DNA of 64,000 nt from Arenivirga flava. Its GTDB lineage: Bacteria; Actinomycetota; Actinomycetes; Actinomycetales; Microbacteriaceae. The notes below the pieces were generated by a model that saw only the letters and a program-made list of their open reading frames with translations, was not told where the DNA came from and ran no database searches. The position numbers and the translations under genes are program-made. The stretch spans positions 1 to 64,000 of the forward strand of contig NZ_BSUL01000001.1 of assembly GCF_030161575.1 (NCBI RefSeq), written 5' to 3'. The first letter of the stretch is position 1, and every line of letters begins with the position of its first letter. Of this stretch, positions 35,522-44,512 are shown piece after piece.

Positions 35522-35641
35522 CGGTCGTACGGATGCCGCTACGACTGGGACGTTCGCGTACTCCTTCACGGGGAGGCGCGGCCGTGGTGGCCACAGCGCG
35601 TCGGCGCGCTGCCGCGGCATCGCGTCAGCCGAGGTGGCGCG

Positions 35642-36478
35642 TCAGCCGCGGCGTCGCGGCTCCGGGCCGTGCTCGTCGAGCGAGCCGTGCTCGATCGACG
35701 GCGACCTATGCGGCGCACCGGTCGACTCCGACCCGGTGCCGGGCGCAGCGGGCGCACCGATCGCCCCCGACTCGGTGCCGGGACCCCCGGGCGCACCGGT
35801 CGGCGCCGACTCGGCGCCGGGCGCCCCGGCATCCTCCTCCTCCTGGCGCTCGCGCCGCTCCTTCAGCCAGTGCACGACCATGCTCGCCACGACGATGACG
35901 ACCAGCCCGATGAGCACGTACTCGATGTAGTGCGTGACGAGGTCCGCGACTCCGGGGATATGGGCCACGCCCCAGCCGACCATGACGAGCCCGACGCCCC
36001 AGACCAGTGCGCCCAGCACGTTGAAGAAGAGGAACTTGCGGTACGGCATCCGGCCGACGCCCGCGGCGACCGGCGCGATGGTGCGGGCAACCGGCACGAA
36101 GCGCGCGATCGTGACCGCGAGGCCCCCGTATCGCTCGAAGAAGGCGTTGGTGCGCTCGACGCTGCGGCGCGAGAAGAAGCCGCTCGACTTGCGCTCGAAG
36201 ATCGCCGGGCCGCTCTTGACGCCGATCAGGTACCCCAGCTGGTCGCCGAGCACCGCTGCGGCGAAGACGGCCAGGCACACCAGCCACACGGGCTGCGGAA
36301 TCGTGCCCTGGAAGGTGAGCACCCCCGTCACCAGCAGCAGGGTGTCGCCCGGCAGCAGGAAGCCGATGAGCAGCCCGGTCTCGACGAACACGATGGCGCA
36401 CACGACGAGCAGGCCCCAGGTGCCGGCGCCGGAGATCAGGCCCTCCACGTCGAACAGGCCTGCGGCGAGCGTCTCCAC
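35642..36478 (-). CDS. DedA-family (SNARE-associated/VTT domain) membrane protein
   Basis: 278 residues from GTG 36478 with CAGGAGA 5 bases upstream. The frame is open further upstream but only by reading through the tRNA-Leu gene. VTT-domain motifs: FVETGLLIGFLLPGDTLL, a re-entrant ERYGGLAVTIARFVPVARTIAPVAAG (Arg and Pro of the family), and NVLGALVWGVGLVMVGWGVA. The last 60 residues are a Gly/Ala/Pro/Thr-rich repeat tail. DedA proteins flip or scramble lipids such as undecaprenyl phosphate or phosphatidylethanolamine. Confidence 0.9.
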   Translation of the reverse strand: METLAAGLFDVEGLISGAGTWGLLVVCAIVFVETGLLIGFLLPGDTLLLVTGVLTFQGTIPQPVWLVCLAVFAAAVLGDQLGYLIGVKSGPAIFERKSSGFFSRRSVERTNAFFERYGGLAVTIARFVPVARTIAPVAAGVGRMPYRKFLFFNVLGALVWGVGLVMVGWGVAHIPGVADLVTHYIEYVLIGLVVIVVASMVVHWLKERRERQEEEDAGAPGAESAPTGAPGGPGTESGAIGAPAAPGTGSESTGAPHRSPSIEHGSLDEHGPEPRRRG

Positions 36479-36570
36479 GGGGGTCTCCTGATGCGGGGCC
36501 ACGAAGCCGCGGCAGGGTGTGCGGGCCTCCTCCGCCATCGCGGCGAGCGGATGCGGGGAGGTTCGATCGG

Positions 36571-36652
36571 TGCGGAAGGAGGGACTCGAACCCTCACGCC
36601 CTGGAGCACAGGAACCTAAATCCTGCGTGTCTGCCGATTCCACCACTCCCGC
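36571..36652 (-). tRNA. tRNA-Leu (anticodon TAG)
   Basis: Minus-strand cloverleaf: acceptor GCGGGAG pairs with CTTCCGC, anticodon arm CAGGA-TTTAGGT-TCCTG gives anticodon TAG, a variable arm of class II size, and T-loop GGTTCGAGTCC. Discriminator A followed by CCG, so the CCA end is only partly encoded. Confidence 0.95.
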
Positions 36653-36766
36653 GGGTGTGCCCAGTGTATCCGCGGGCGCCGTGCAGCCTCGTCCGACCGC
36701 GGGATGACGCAGGACGGCGCCCCGGACCAGTCGGGCCGTCGCCCGCCAGCGTCCTCCCGGCCCGCC

Positions 36767-37560
36767 TCAGCCGCAGAGCTGGAACACGTGCGCCGGGTCG
36801 CCGGGCACCGTGAGATCGCGATCGCGCAGCACCACCGAGGCCGGCGTGGCCGGATCGTCGCAGATCTCCTCGAAGGGCGCGGCAGCGCATCCGTGTACTC
36901 GATGTCGATGACCGCGTCGCCGTAGACGTCGGTGTAGGCACGGCACTCGTCGAAGGCCGCGCACTCCTCGACGACGGCGAAGTCGAAGCCGGCCTCGTCG
37001 TGCATCCGCTCGGTCAGCTCCGCCGCGTTCTTCTGGCCCGCGGCGAGCCCCGCGCCGTGCGCGATGTCGACGAGGGCGGATGCGAGCGCCAGGTTGTCGT
37101 CCACGGTCAGCGCGTCGTCCGAGCGCGTGAACGTGTCGAGGTTGTCGAACTCGACCGCGTCGAAGCCGTCCTCGGCGCAGCCCTCGATCCACGGGCCGAC
37201 GAGGTCGACGATCGCGTCGCGGCCCTCGGCCGTGCTCGTGTCGAGCAGCGCCTCGTCCGGCCAGTCGGGGTCGAAGACGGTCTCGCCGTCCCGCTGCAGC
37301 AGCAGCTCGTCGGGCCACTGCTCGAGCTCGCCGGGCTGGGTCTGGAAGCCGTTGACGTAGCAGACCGAGTAGGCGCCCTCCGCGGGTTCCGCGGACCGGT
37401 CGCGGCCGACGATACCGACCGCGGGGTCGGGGTCGTAGGCGCCGCCGAGCTGGTAGTCGGGGGCCGCGCCGGCGGGGAAGCCGTCGTCCGGCTGCGCGGC
37501 GCATCCGCTCAGCAGCAGGGCCGTGACGGCGACGGCGGCGAGCGGGCGGATGCGGGGCAC
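36767..37560 (-). pseudogene. GH114-like endo-alpha-1,4-polygalactosaminidase family lipoprotein, frameshifted
   Basis: Lipobox LLLSGCAAQ near residue 19, then a TIM-barrel of the GH114/TM1410 type: YSVCYVNGFQTQPGE, DGFDAVEFDNLDTF (catalytic acid region) and AGQKNAAELTERM. The frame breaks at about 36877-36892, after DIEYTDA; one added base restores FEEICDDPATPASVVL and a C-terminus HVFQLCG with stop at 36767-36769, 264 residues in all. Without it the reading continues into the tRNA-Leu gene. The start GTG 37560 lies 6 bases after a TAGGCT -10 element. Substrate is probably a galactosamine-containing polysaccharide; not proven. Confidence 0.8.
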
Positions 37561-37566
37561 GGGATG

Positions 37567-37572
37567 AGCCTA
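37567..37572 (-). promoter_or_regulatory. -10 element (TAGGCT), leaderless promoter
   Basis: On the minus strand TAGGCT ends 6 bases before the GTG at 37560. It overlaps the stop codon of the upstream glycolipid-binding gene. Confidence 0.45.
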
Positions 37573-38085
37573 GGCTCGCTCGAACAGCCCCGGGTAGTCC
37601 ACGACGAGCCCCTCGTCGTCGACCTCGATCTCGCGCTCGAAGCCCCCGTCGAGCGCCTCGTACCGGTAGCGGCGGGCATCGAGGCGGGTGTACCGCTGCC
37701 CGTCGGGTTGCACGGCGAGGTCGGGGGAGACGTAGGCGGTGACGATCTCGGCGCTCGCCCCGACGGGCAGCCGCAGCCGCCGGATCGGCAGCGTGTTGGT
37801 GAACGGCGACAGGGCCAGGTCGATGTCGACGGCCGCCGCCAGATCGTCGCGGCGCTCGCCGTCGACCCGCCAGGTGCAGTGCGAGCGCTCCAGTCGCAGC
37901 TCCCGCTCGCCGTGGCGCAGCAGCAGGCTGCGGAACCACCACAGGGGCGACAGCTCGAGGCTGTAGCGGATGCGCCGACCGCCGGACTCGAGCGTGGACT
38001 CGGCCCGGATCCGCTCCGGTTCGCTGCGGAGCGCCAGACGCTCGATGCTCGCGGGATCGGTGCCGCGCCACGCTACGACGGTCAT
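37570..38085 (-). CDS. putative glycolipid-binding family protein (PF06475 type)
   Basis: 171 residues from ATG 38085; TAGCGT -10 (38097-38092) ends 6 bases upstream. Shows the conserved blocks of the putative glycolipid-binding family: SPFTNTLPIRRLRLPVGAS, RYTRLDARRYRYEAL and LVVDYPGLFERA. No signal peptide, so probably cytoplasmic. The biochemical role is poorly known. Just upstream of the GH114-like gene. Confidence 0.85.
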   Translation of the reverse strand: MTVVAWRGTDPASIERLALRSEPERIRAESTLESGGRRIRYSLELSPLWWFRSLLLRHGERELRLERSHCTWRVDGERRDDLAAAVDIDLALSPFTNTLPIRRLRLPVGASAEIVTAYVSPDLAVQPDGQRYTRLDARRYRYEALDGGFEREIEVDDEGLVVDYPGLFERA

Positions 38086-38283
38086 GCCCGAACGCTACGC
38101 ATCGACGCTGATCAGCGGATGAACGAGGGTGGGGGCCGACGCCGGGGGGACATGACATCGACCCCCGGGAGACGAGAGTAGCCAGCGGCGGATGTGCGGA
38201 CGCTCGGAGCGCCGGACGGTGGAGAACACTGCGCCCTGTGGATAACGCAGGCCCGCCGATCCGCGGCGAACGACCATGACCGC

Positions 38284-39456
38284 ATGCCCACCGCCGTCGC
38301 CGTCATCACCGATCGGGTGCGCGAGCGCCTGCGACGCGACGGCGTCGATCTCGCCGTCCGTCCGGAGGCCGCGGGCTCCCTCGTGCGCGAGGAGGTGCGC
38401 CGCTACGCGGAGCGCGCGCTCGCCGGCGACGGCCCGCTGCTCGGCGACGAGCCCGGCACCGCGCGGCAGGTGCTCGCCCAGCTGACCGGCCACGGACCGC
38501 TGCAGCCGCTGTTCGACGACCCCTCGGTCGAGGAGATCTGGATCAACGGCGTCGACAAGGTCTTCGCCGCGAGGAACGGCGTCTCCGAGTCCACCGGCAT
38601 CCGGCTCTCGCAGATCGAGATCCGCGACCTCGTCGAGCGGATGCTGCAGACCTCCGGTCGCCGCGTCGACCTCTCGAGCCCGTTCGTGGACGCGTCGCTG
38701 CCGGACGGCTCGCGGCTCCACGTCACGATCCCGGACATCACGCGCGAGTGGTCCGTCAACATCCGCCGCTTCCCGCAGCGCATCCGCTCGCTGCAGCGGC
38801 TCGTCGAGCTCGGGTCGCTCGACGCGGCGCTCGCCGAGGTGCTGCGCGACGCGGTGCGCGCCGGGCGCAGCATCCTGGTCACCGGCGCGACGCAGGCCGG
38901 CAAGACGACGACGCTGGCGGCGCTGCTCGGCGAGAGCGCGCCGAGCGATCGCATCGTCACGGTCGAGGAGACCTTCGAGCTCGCGATCGAGGCCCGCGAC
39001 GTCGTGGCCATGCAGTGCCGGCAGCCGAGCCTCGAGGGCACCGGCGAGGTGACGTTGCGCCGCCTCGTCAAGGAGGCGCTGCGCATGCGGCCCGACCGCA
39101 TCGTCGTGGGCGAGGTGCGCGACGCCGAGGCGCTCGACCTGCTGCTCGCGCTCAACGCCGGCCTGCCCGGCATGTGCACGCTGCACGCCAACAGCGCCCG
39201 CGATGCCCTCGCCAAGCTCTGCACGCTGCCGCTGCTGGCCGGGCGCAACATCGACGCCGGCTTCATCCTGCCGACCGTGGCCGCCAGCCTCGACCTCGTC
39301 GTGCACTGCGAGCTGCTCCCGGACGGGCGGCGCCGCATCCGCGAGGTCGTCGCGCCGATGGGCGTCGAGGGGGCGACGATCGCGGTGCGCACGGTCTACG
39401 AAGCGGATGCGGCGCCGTCCCCCGCTGCATCGCCGGCCCGGGCGGTGACCCGGTGA
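38284..39456 (+). CDS. tadA: tad pilus assembly ATPase TadA/CpaF
   Basis: 390 residues from ATG 38284. Type II/IV secretion ATPase: GHGPLQPLFDDPSVEEIWING, Walker A TGATQAGKTTTLA, Asp box VTVEETFEL, Walker B PDRIVVGEVRDAEALD and the His box GMCTLHANSARDAL. Walker A has TQAGKTT rather than the usual GSGKTT, but the key Gly-Lys-Thr is kept. Powers assembly of Flp-type pili. First gene of the tad operon, coupled to tadB by a GTGA overlap. Confidence 0.93.
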   Translation: MPTAVAVITDRVRERLRRDGVDLAVRPEAAGSLVREEVRRYAERALAGDGPLLGDEPGTARQVLAQLTGHGPLQPLFDDPSVEEIWINGVDKVFAARNGVSESTGIRLSQIEIRDLVERMLQTSGRRVDLSSPFVDASLPDGSRLHVTIPDITREWSVNIRRFPQRIRSLQRLVELGSLDAALAEVLRDAVRAGRSILVTGATQAGKTTTLAALLGESAPSDRIVTVEETFELAIEARDVVAMQCRQPSLEGTGEVTLRRLVKEALRMRPDRIVVGEVRDAEALDLLLALNAGLPGMCTLHANSARDALAKLCTLPLLAGRNIDAGFILPTVAASLDLVVHCELLPDGRRRIREVVAPMGVEGATIAVRTVYEADAAPSPAASPARAVTR

Positions 39457-40322
39457 CCGGGCCGATCCTGCTGGGGGCGCTGCTCGGCGCCGGTGTGCTG
39501 CTGCTCGCGGCGCCGAAGCTCTGGCCGCGCGCGACGCGCGAGCGCCGCCGCGAACCCGGCCCGCTGCGCCTGCTCCGCGACCGCCTCGTGCAGGCGGGCC
39601 TCGCCTCCGTCTCCGCCCCGGTCTTCCTGCTGGTCGTGCTGCTCGTCGCCCTCGCCACGACGGTGCTGGGCGCCGCGCTGCTGCCGGTGCCCGCGCTGGG
39701 CCTCGTGCTCGGCGCCGTGGCGCTCGTGCTGCCCTTCCTGCTGCTCGGCTCGCGGGCGCGCAGCCGGCGGCGCTCCGGCCGTGAGCACTGGCCCGACGTG
39801 GTCGACCTGCTCGTCTCCGCGGTACGCGCGGGCAGCACGCTGCCCGAGGCGATCGCGCGTCTCGGCGACGTGGCGCCGGAGCCCGTACGGCCGGTGTTCA
39901 TCCGCTTCGCCGACGACTACGAGACGACCGGCGATGTCGGCCGTTGCCTCGACGACGCGAAGGCGCGGCTCGCGGACCCCGTCGCGGACCGCATCCTCGA
40001 GACGCTGCGCATGGCGCGCGAGGTCGGCGGCACCGAGCTGACCAGCGTGCTGCGCGGCCTCGCCGCCGCCCTGCGCGCCGAGGCTGCGGTGCGCCGCGAA
40101 CTGGAGGCTCGGCAGGGCTGGCTCGTCAACGCCGCCCGGCTCGGCGTCGCCGCGCCGTGGATCGTGCTCGTCATGCTCGTCTCCCGACCCGAGGCCGCGG
40201 CGGCCTACGACACCCCGACGGGCGCCGCGGTGATCGTCGGCGGCGTCGGCGTCTCGCTGCTGGCGTACCGGGTGATGCGCGGTCTCGGACGGCTGCCGGA
40301 GGAGCGGCGGTGGTTCCGATGA
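39453..40322 (+). CDS. tadB: tad pilus inner-membrane platform protein TadB
   Basis: 289 residues from GTG 39453. Type II secretion F-domain protein: N-terminal spans, then WPDVVDLLVSAVRAGSTLPEAIARLGD and AREVGGTELTSVLRGLAAAL (the F domain), and C-terminal spans. Forms the inner-membrane platform with TadC, on which TadA acts. ATGA overlap with tadC. Confidence 0.93.
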   Translation: MTGPILLGALLGAGVLLLAAPKLWPRATRERRREPGPLRLLRDRLVQAGLASVSAPVFLLVVLLVALATTVLGAALLPVPALGLVLGAVALVLPFLLLGSRARSRRRSGREHWPDVVDLLVSAVRAGSTLPEAIARLGDVAPEPVRPVFIRFADDYETTGDVGRCLDDAKARLADPVADRILETLRMAREVGGTELTSVLRGLAAALRAEAAVRRELEARQGWLVNAARLGVAAPWIVLVMLVSRPEAAAAYDTPTGAAVIVGGVGVSLLAYRVMRGLGRLPEERRWFR

Positions 40323-41256
40323 CGCTGCCGCTCGCGCTCGCGGTGCTCTGCGGCATCGGCCTCGGGCTCGGGACGTGGTCGCTCGCCTCCCTAGCGCCGC
40401 CGCTGCGCGGCCCCGCCTGCTGCTGCGGGTCGCGCCGGCGGTGGTCGACGTGTCGCCCGAGGCGCGCCGCCTGCTCGCACGGCGTCCCGCCGACCCGCTG
40501 CCCGTGCTCGGGTTCCTGCTCGCGCCCATCGCCGACGCCGGTCGCACCCTGCTCGACCGGGTGCTCGGCGGCGGTGAGACCATCGCTCGGCGGCTCAGCC
40601 AATCCGGCAGCTCCCTCGACCTGCGCGCCTACCGGTCGCAGCAGCTGCTCTGCGTCATCGGCGGCGGGGTGGGCGGGGCCGTGCTCGGCATCCTGCTGCT
40701 CGCCTCCGCCGGCGCCTCGCCCCTGCTGCCGTTCGGCCTCAGCCCGCTCGGCGCCGTCGTCGCGCTGCTGGTGCGGGAGCAGCTGCTGGCGCGTGCGGCG
40801 CGCGCACGCCTCGACCGGCTGGCCGAGGAGCTGCCCACGACGCTCGAGTTCCTCACCCTCAGCCTCTCCGCGGGCGAGGGGGTGCTGGATGCGCTGCGCC
40901 GCCTCGCCCGCGTCGGCCGCGGCGAGCTGGCCGCCGAGTTCTCCCGAGCCCTCGCCGAGCACGCCGCCGGTCGCCCGCTGAGCGAGGCCCTGCTCGAGCT
41001 GAGCGCCCGACTGCGCCTGCCCGTGCTGGAGCGTTGCATCGACCAGCTCGTCGTCGCCCTCGAGCGCGGCACCCCGCTCATCGAGGTGCTCCGCGCCCAT
41101 GCCGACGACGCCCGCGAGCTCGGCAAGCGCGAGCTGCTCGAGTCGGCCGGGCGCAAGGAGGTCGCGATGCTCGTGCCGCTCGTCTTCCTCATCCTGCCCA
41201 TCACGGTCGTGTTCGCGATGTACCCGGGCCTCGCCGTGCTGCAGATGGGCTTCTGA
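40319..41256 (+). pseudogene. tadC: tad pilus platform protein TadC, frameshifted near N-terminus
   Basis: From ATG 40319: MTLPLALAVLCGIGLGLGTWS, reading to APPLR; from there the sense continues one frame back as RPRLLLRVAPAVVDVSPEARR to the stop at 41256. One added base at 40405-40414 (CGCGGCCCC) gives 312 residues. The main part holds the F domain: LPTTLEFLTLSLSAGEGVLDAL and LIEVLRAHADDARELGKRELLE, and C-terminal spans (VPLVFLILPITVVFAMYPGLA). A 1-base loss is the only defect. Confidence 0.85.
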
Positions 41257-41398
41257 GATGGGGGAGCGGATGCGGGGACGGGCCGGCACGGCGCCCGCGG
41301 CCACGAAGGCGGCCGGGAGCCGAGCGACCGCTTCGCGCCGCACGACCGCTTCGCGCCGCACGACCACGGATCGACCGACCACGACGAGAGGAACGACC

Positions 41399-41485
41399 AT
41401 GCGAACCCTTCGAACGCGAGCCGCGCTCGCCGCGGCCGCGGTGCACCGCCGCGCCGCCGACGATCGTGGCGACGTGCCCGGCTGG
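41399..41485 (+). pseudogene. small pilin-like tad gene, 5' fragment (interrupted by element)
   Basis: ATG 41399 behind GAGAGGA. Reads MRTLRTRAALAAAAVHRRAA then DDRGDVPGW (29 codons), then enters the mobile element and stops after SEIG at 41498-41500. The missing rest is at 51853-51963. Joined at GGCTGG the gene encodes a 65-residue peptide with a basic/Ala leader, DRGDVPGW, one hydrophobic span (VLITLMTAGLVLIIWALAEP) and a short tail. By position between tadC and tadE and by shape it is the Flp pilin-like or minor pilin gene of the operon. Confidence 0.85.
41480..41485. other. left attachment-site core (GGCTGG)
   Basis: Last bases shared between the interrupted pilin-like gene and the element. 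Left context GACGTGCCC-GGCTGG-TCTGAAATT. Serine recombinases use a very short core, consistent with a 6-base repeat. Confidence 0.7.
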
Positions 41486-41575
41486 TCTGAAATTGGCTAG
41501 CACATATGACAGGCAGGTGTATGGAGGCTCGGGCGCAGGCTAGGCTTCACGGGTGGTTGGGGGCGAACGATAGCG

Positions 41576-42112
41576 ATGTGGAATCCGGCGGATTATTTCG
41601 GCGCGGGACAACTCTTCGTCGCGATTTTGGGGTTCGGGATTGCCATATGGCAATTGGTGCGCACAGCGGACGCGACGGTCGAGTCCACCCGCCTCCTCGG
41701 TGCGAGGCTGCTCGCTAACGACTTGCTCGTACTGCTTCCGGAGCTTGAGGCTCTAGAAGACGCTGTTCACTCTGCAGTGAAATCCGAGGACGCGGATAAA
41801 GTTGGCATCGCGCTGGCAAAGTACGCGCGTCGGGCCCAGAGGGTTCACGGACACCTCACGTCAAGCCCAGTGTATGAAGGCGTTGTTCTCGTCGGCCTGA
41901 TCAATGAGAGCGTTGAAGCCTGCCGTGACGCGAAGCAGAAGCTTTACGATAAGCCCAAAGTCAACATCATCCCAACCGTTCGCGCCGCAAGGCAAAGCAT
42001 CGATAAAGTAGTTCTAGAAGCAGCAAGTTTCTCAGCTACTCTTCAGAAGGGGACCGAAAGTGGCAACAACAGAAGAAAACGTTGGTTCGGTTCTCGCCGC
42101 TCTGATCAGTGA
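41576..42112 (+). CDS. element-encoded hypothetical protein with N-terminal membrane segment
   Basis: 178 residues; ATG 41576. N-terminal hydrophobic segment (FGAGQLFVAILGFGIAIWQLV, about 9-29), then a helical, charged domain to the end with a basic tail RRKRWFGSRRSDQ. Probably a single-pass membrane protein with a cytoplasmic coiled-coil-like domain. Lower GC than host genes. Its 3' end overlaps the next gene by 53 bases. No family recognised. Confidence 0.6.
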   Translation: MWNPADYFGAGQLFVAILGFGIAIWQLVRTADATVESTRLLGARLLANDLLVLLPELEALEDAVHSAVKSEDADKVGIALAKYARRAQRVHGHLTSSPVYEGVVLVGLINESVEACRDAKQKLYDKPKVNIIPTVRAARQSIDKVVLEAASFSATLQKGTESGNNRRKRWFGSRRSDQ

Positions 42113-42425
42113 GACTCGCTCAGGGGAGATGCACTGGGAGGACTCCATCGAGCCAACAGAGTACACCGCTCGAACAGGAAAATTTGGTTACTACATCAAA
42201 TCTCGTGATGAAGACGGTCTCTCGCCCTTCAGGTTCCAAATCTTCTCGGAAGATACACCTTCGCGACCGATCTTAGAGATTGTCTCGGCAGACTTCCTCG
42301 AGAACCTGAATGACTCCTTCCGGGAACTCTACAACCTGGCGAAGGGAGCGGCGTCCGGGCTGTCCTCAAAACTCACAGCAGAAGTGCTCGAGGCCATCGA
42401 AAGGCATCGCGCCAACCCGTCATAA
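42060..42425 (+). CDS. element-encoded hypothetical protein
   Basis: 121 residues from GTG 42060, with AAGGGG 9 bases upstream. Acidic soluble protein (MATTEENVGSVLAALISET ... EWLENLNDSF-like helical part, ending ERHRANPS). No recognised domain. Starts within the previous gene, so the two are probably made together. Might be a partner or immunity-type protein; no evidence beyond the overlap. Confidence 0.55.
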   Translation: MATTEENVGSVLAALISETRSGEMHWEDSIEPTEYTARTGKFGYYIKSRDEDGLSPFRFQIFSEDTPSRPILEIVSADFLENLNDSFRELYNLAKGAASGLSSKLTAEVLEAIERHRANPS

Positions 42426-42603
42426 GTAAGGCGTATTTACTTCAAAACACGCCTGCCCTCGAGCGTCGCCACAGGTTGGTGGAGCTCGGGGGCTTCTCTA
42501 TTTGGTACTTGCCAGGTACTCTTCTCAAGCCGGGACCATCCTGGTGGGCCAATCTTCTGTACGGTGGAATCCCAAATTTTGGGACGGCATGTGTAGTTAG
42601 CAC

Positions 42604-43458
42604 ATGGGCTCTTGCAGTACGCGCGGAGCATTCGTGTCTATCTCGGAATCTAGGGCTAACTGGGCCGCATCCTTCTATGGCCAGCCTGTTCATTATCAAG
42701 ACAGAACTCGTTATACCCCTAAGCCTGTACTGCAGCTAACCAGGGAGCTTCAGAACTTCCTATTCGAGCAAAGTACACTCCAGGGACTCAAGCGGTGTAG
42801 TGACAGGTTTCCCTGCAGATGCGCCCTGTGCCCCTTCTGCGCTAGACGCCTTGCGGCCAAGGCGCGACGGGGCATCCACGGCAGTGATGTAGCTAACGCT
42901 CCCGCGTTGCTGCTTACCCTCACTACAGCGAGCTCGGCGAGCCTTGCTGAAGCATGGGATAACCAATCGCGAGTACGTGCAAGATTCCAGCGCAAATCAT
43001 GGCTGTCGAGTCGAACTCAAGGCTGGACGCGAAATTCAGAAATTACGATGACGGACGCCGGATGGCACGTGCACGACCACTTTGTGGTGATGCCCGATGC
43101 AGCCAACCACGCCTTCCTCGAGGCGGCTATCCGGCACTGGCTCGCCGCTGCGGAGCATGAGGGCGTGGGAGCCTCGCAGAGCGGCCAGGACGCCCGGAGC
43201 TACAGGGATGCCCGGACAGCGGTGGCTTATGCGTCCAAGGGCTGGTTCAAGCCCGCCAAGGGCGCATCGCAGTCCCCGGGTGACATCCTTGCCGCCTTCA
43301 TAGCCGGAGAGGCCGATGCGGCTGAGCGATGGCGTGAGTTGGAGGATCTTCTTATACAACGGAGGGTAGTTACCCGGGGTGCAGGTGGATGCCTCAAGAA
43401 GAACGCGCTGCTCAGAATTGCGAATGTGGAGTCTAGTGAGACCGTTACGAGTTCGTGA
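42604..43458 (+). CDS. rolling-circle replication initiator (Rep_1-like, HUH family)
   Basis: 284 residues (start ATG 42604 tentative). Cys-rich zinc-finger-like segment (CRCALCPFCARRLAAKARRG) near 75-90, HUH metal motif WHVHDHFVVM (His155, His157, His159 region), and the catalytic Tyr motif AYASKGW with Tyr209 and Lys212 (YxxK of the Rep_1 class); Tyr200 is an alternative. Nicks a double-strand origin and starts rolling-circle replication. In an integrated element this suggests an excised, replicating circular form, as in actinobacterial integrative elements that use Rep proteins. The origin is probably in the AT-rich gap 42426-42603 or within the gene; not located. Confidence 0.75.
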   Translation: MGSCSTRGAFVSISESRANWAASFYGQPVHYQDRTRYTPKPVLQLTRELQNFLFEQSTLQGLKRCSDRFPCRCALCPFCARRLAAKARRGIHGSDVANAPALLLTLTTASSASLAEAWDNQSRVRARFQRKSWLSSRTQGWTRNSEITMTDAGWHVHDHFVVMPDAANHAFLEAAIRHWLAAAEHEGVGASQSGQDARSYRDARTAVAYASKGWFKPAKGASQSPGDILAAFIAGEADAAERWRELEDLLIQRRVVTRGAGGCLKKNALLRIANVESSETVTSS

Positions 43459-43566
43459 CCGGATGGCGCCGATATAGCGACTTTTCCGGAATCCGAAAGC
43501 CGATAGTACTAGTAGAGGTAGTAGTAGAGAATAAGTCGTTCTACTCGGAATCGAATGGAGTTCGAA

Positions 43567-44118
43567 ATGGCCAGGCCATGCGCTCTCTGCGGGCTCGCAA
43601 ACCGCGACAACGTAGACGCCCGACTCGTTGCGGGTGCTCGCGTTGTGGACATCGCGGCTGAAGCCCGAGTCAGTGAGTCTGCCGTCCGCCGCCATGTCCG
43701 GAACCACCTCTCGCTGCCGCTCTTCCGCGACGGACTCGATGTAGACGATTTGTCGCCTTCTGACCTCATCGAAAAGCTCAGCGAGAACCTCCGTGACCTT
43801 GAGCGGGTTCGGAGTGCCGCATTGCGCACTGGTGCGAGCGGGACGGTTATCCGGGCCGCGTCTACTTCCTCAGACATCATCGCCACCCTCATGAACAGGC
43901 TTGGCATCGATGACCTGAGTATTGCGGGAGAGCTGGCGTACGCCGAGCAGCTAGCCCGAGCAGTCGCCACCGCCACGCGGTCCAGTCCGGCCCTCGCCGC
44001 CCTACTCGCGCCCGAACTCCGCACGGTCGGACTCGAAGCCGAGGCCGCCTCTCTAGATGCCTACGTCGCCCACCTAGGCGCGCTAACTACCCTACGCAAG
44101 GAGCCCTCTCATGACTGA
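43567..44118 (+). CDS. element-encoded zinc-ribbon/HTH protein
   Basis: 183 residues from ATG 43567, chosen for GGAG 6 bases upstream (an ATG at 43555 is less likely). MARPCALCGLANRDNVDARL is a small Cys motif, followed by a helix-turn-helix (VVDIAAEARVSESAVRRHVRNH), then a long helical region. Resembles phage small DNA-binding or terminase-small-like proteins but without diagnostic motifs. Overlaps the next gene by 8 bases. The upstream 100 bases hold repeated TAGTAG motifs. Confidence 0.6.
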   Translation: MARPCALCGLANRDNVDARLVAGARVVDIAAEARVSESAVRRHVRNHLSLPLFRDGLDVDDLSPSDLIEKLSENLRDLERVRSAALRTGASGTVIRAASTSSDIIATLMNRLGIDDLSIAGELAYAEQLARAVATATRSSPALAALLAPELRTVGLEAEAASLDAYVAHLGALTTLRKEPSHD

Positions 44119-44512
44119 TAAGAAGCATCCTCTAGAAGGTGCGGAGATTCACTTCCTCCGCTCCATCACCGTCTATTTGGGTCAGCGCCAAAGCCGGGTG
44201 TTCGACCGCGGCGAGACCCTGACCCTCACCGCCGAGATTCTGGAATTCTCTCGGGACCGCCTCGGACAGTCTTGGTTCGAAACCGAGCTGGCGAAGGGCT
44301 CCGCGTCGCTAAAGATCGCTCGCGGCGCATGGCCGGAGGGGGTGCCGACTTGGATCGCTGGGGACGCAGCTTGGGCTACAGCGCGCGAGCAGGCGCGGCT
44401 GGAGGCATGGGCGCATCCCACGCTTGAAGAGCAGCTTGCTGCGCGAGCCGAAGTCAACAGGGTGTACGGCCCCGCGGTCACCTCCCGCACGCTAGGGCAG
44501 GTCGTGCGATGA
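44111..44512 (+). CDS. element-encoded hypothetical protein
   Basis: 133 residues from ATG 44111. N-terminal beta-rich part (EIHFLRSITVYLGQRQSRVF), Trp-rich middle (SWFETELAKGSA, GVPTWIAGDAAW) and helical C-terminus. Similar in size and in the N-terminal strand pattern to small phage/element accessory proteins. GTGA-like 4-base overlap with the next gene (ATGA at 44509). No known domain. Confidence 0.55.
   Translation: MTDKKHPLEGAEIHFLRSITVYLGQRQSRVFDRGETLTLTAEILEFSRDRLGQSWFETELAKGSASLKIARGAWPEGVPTWIAGDAAWATAREQARLEAWAHPTLEEQLAARAEVNRVYGPAVTSRTLGQVVR

Noticed and set aside
36484-36646. N-terminal extension of the DedA frame through the tRNA-Leu gene
   Set aside because: The added residues are the antisense/sense reading of the tRNA; GTG 36478 has a proper ribosome binding site.
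41262-41398. Possible extra small gene between tadC and the pilin-like gene
   Set aside because: The open frame there is a repeat of CGACCGCTTCGCGCCGCA units coding only Arg/Thr/Ala/Ser, without a ribosome site; the real start is ATG 41399.
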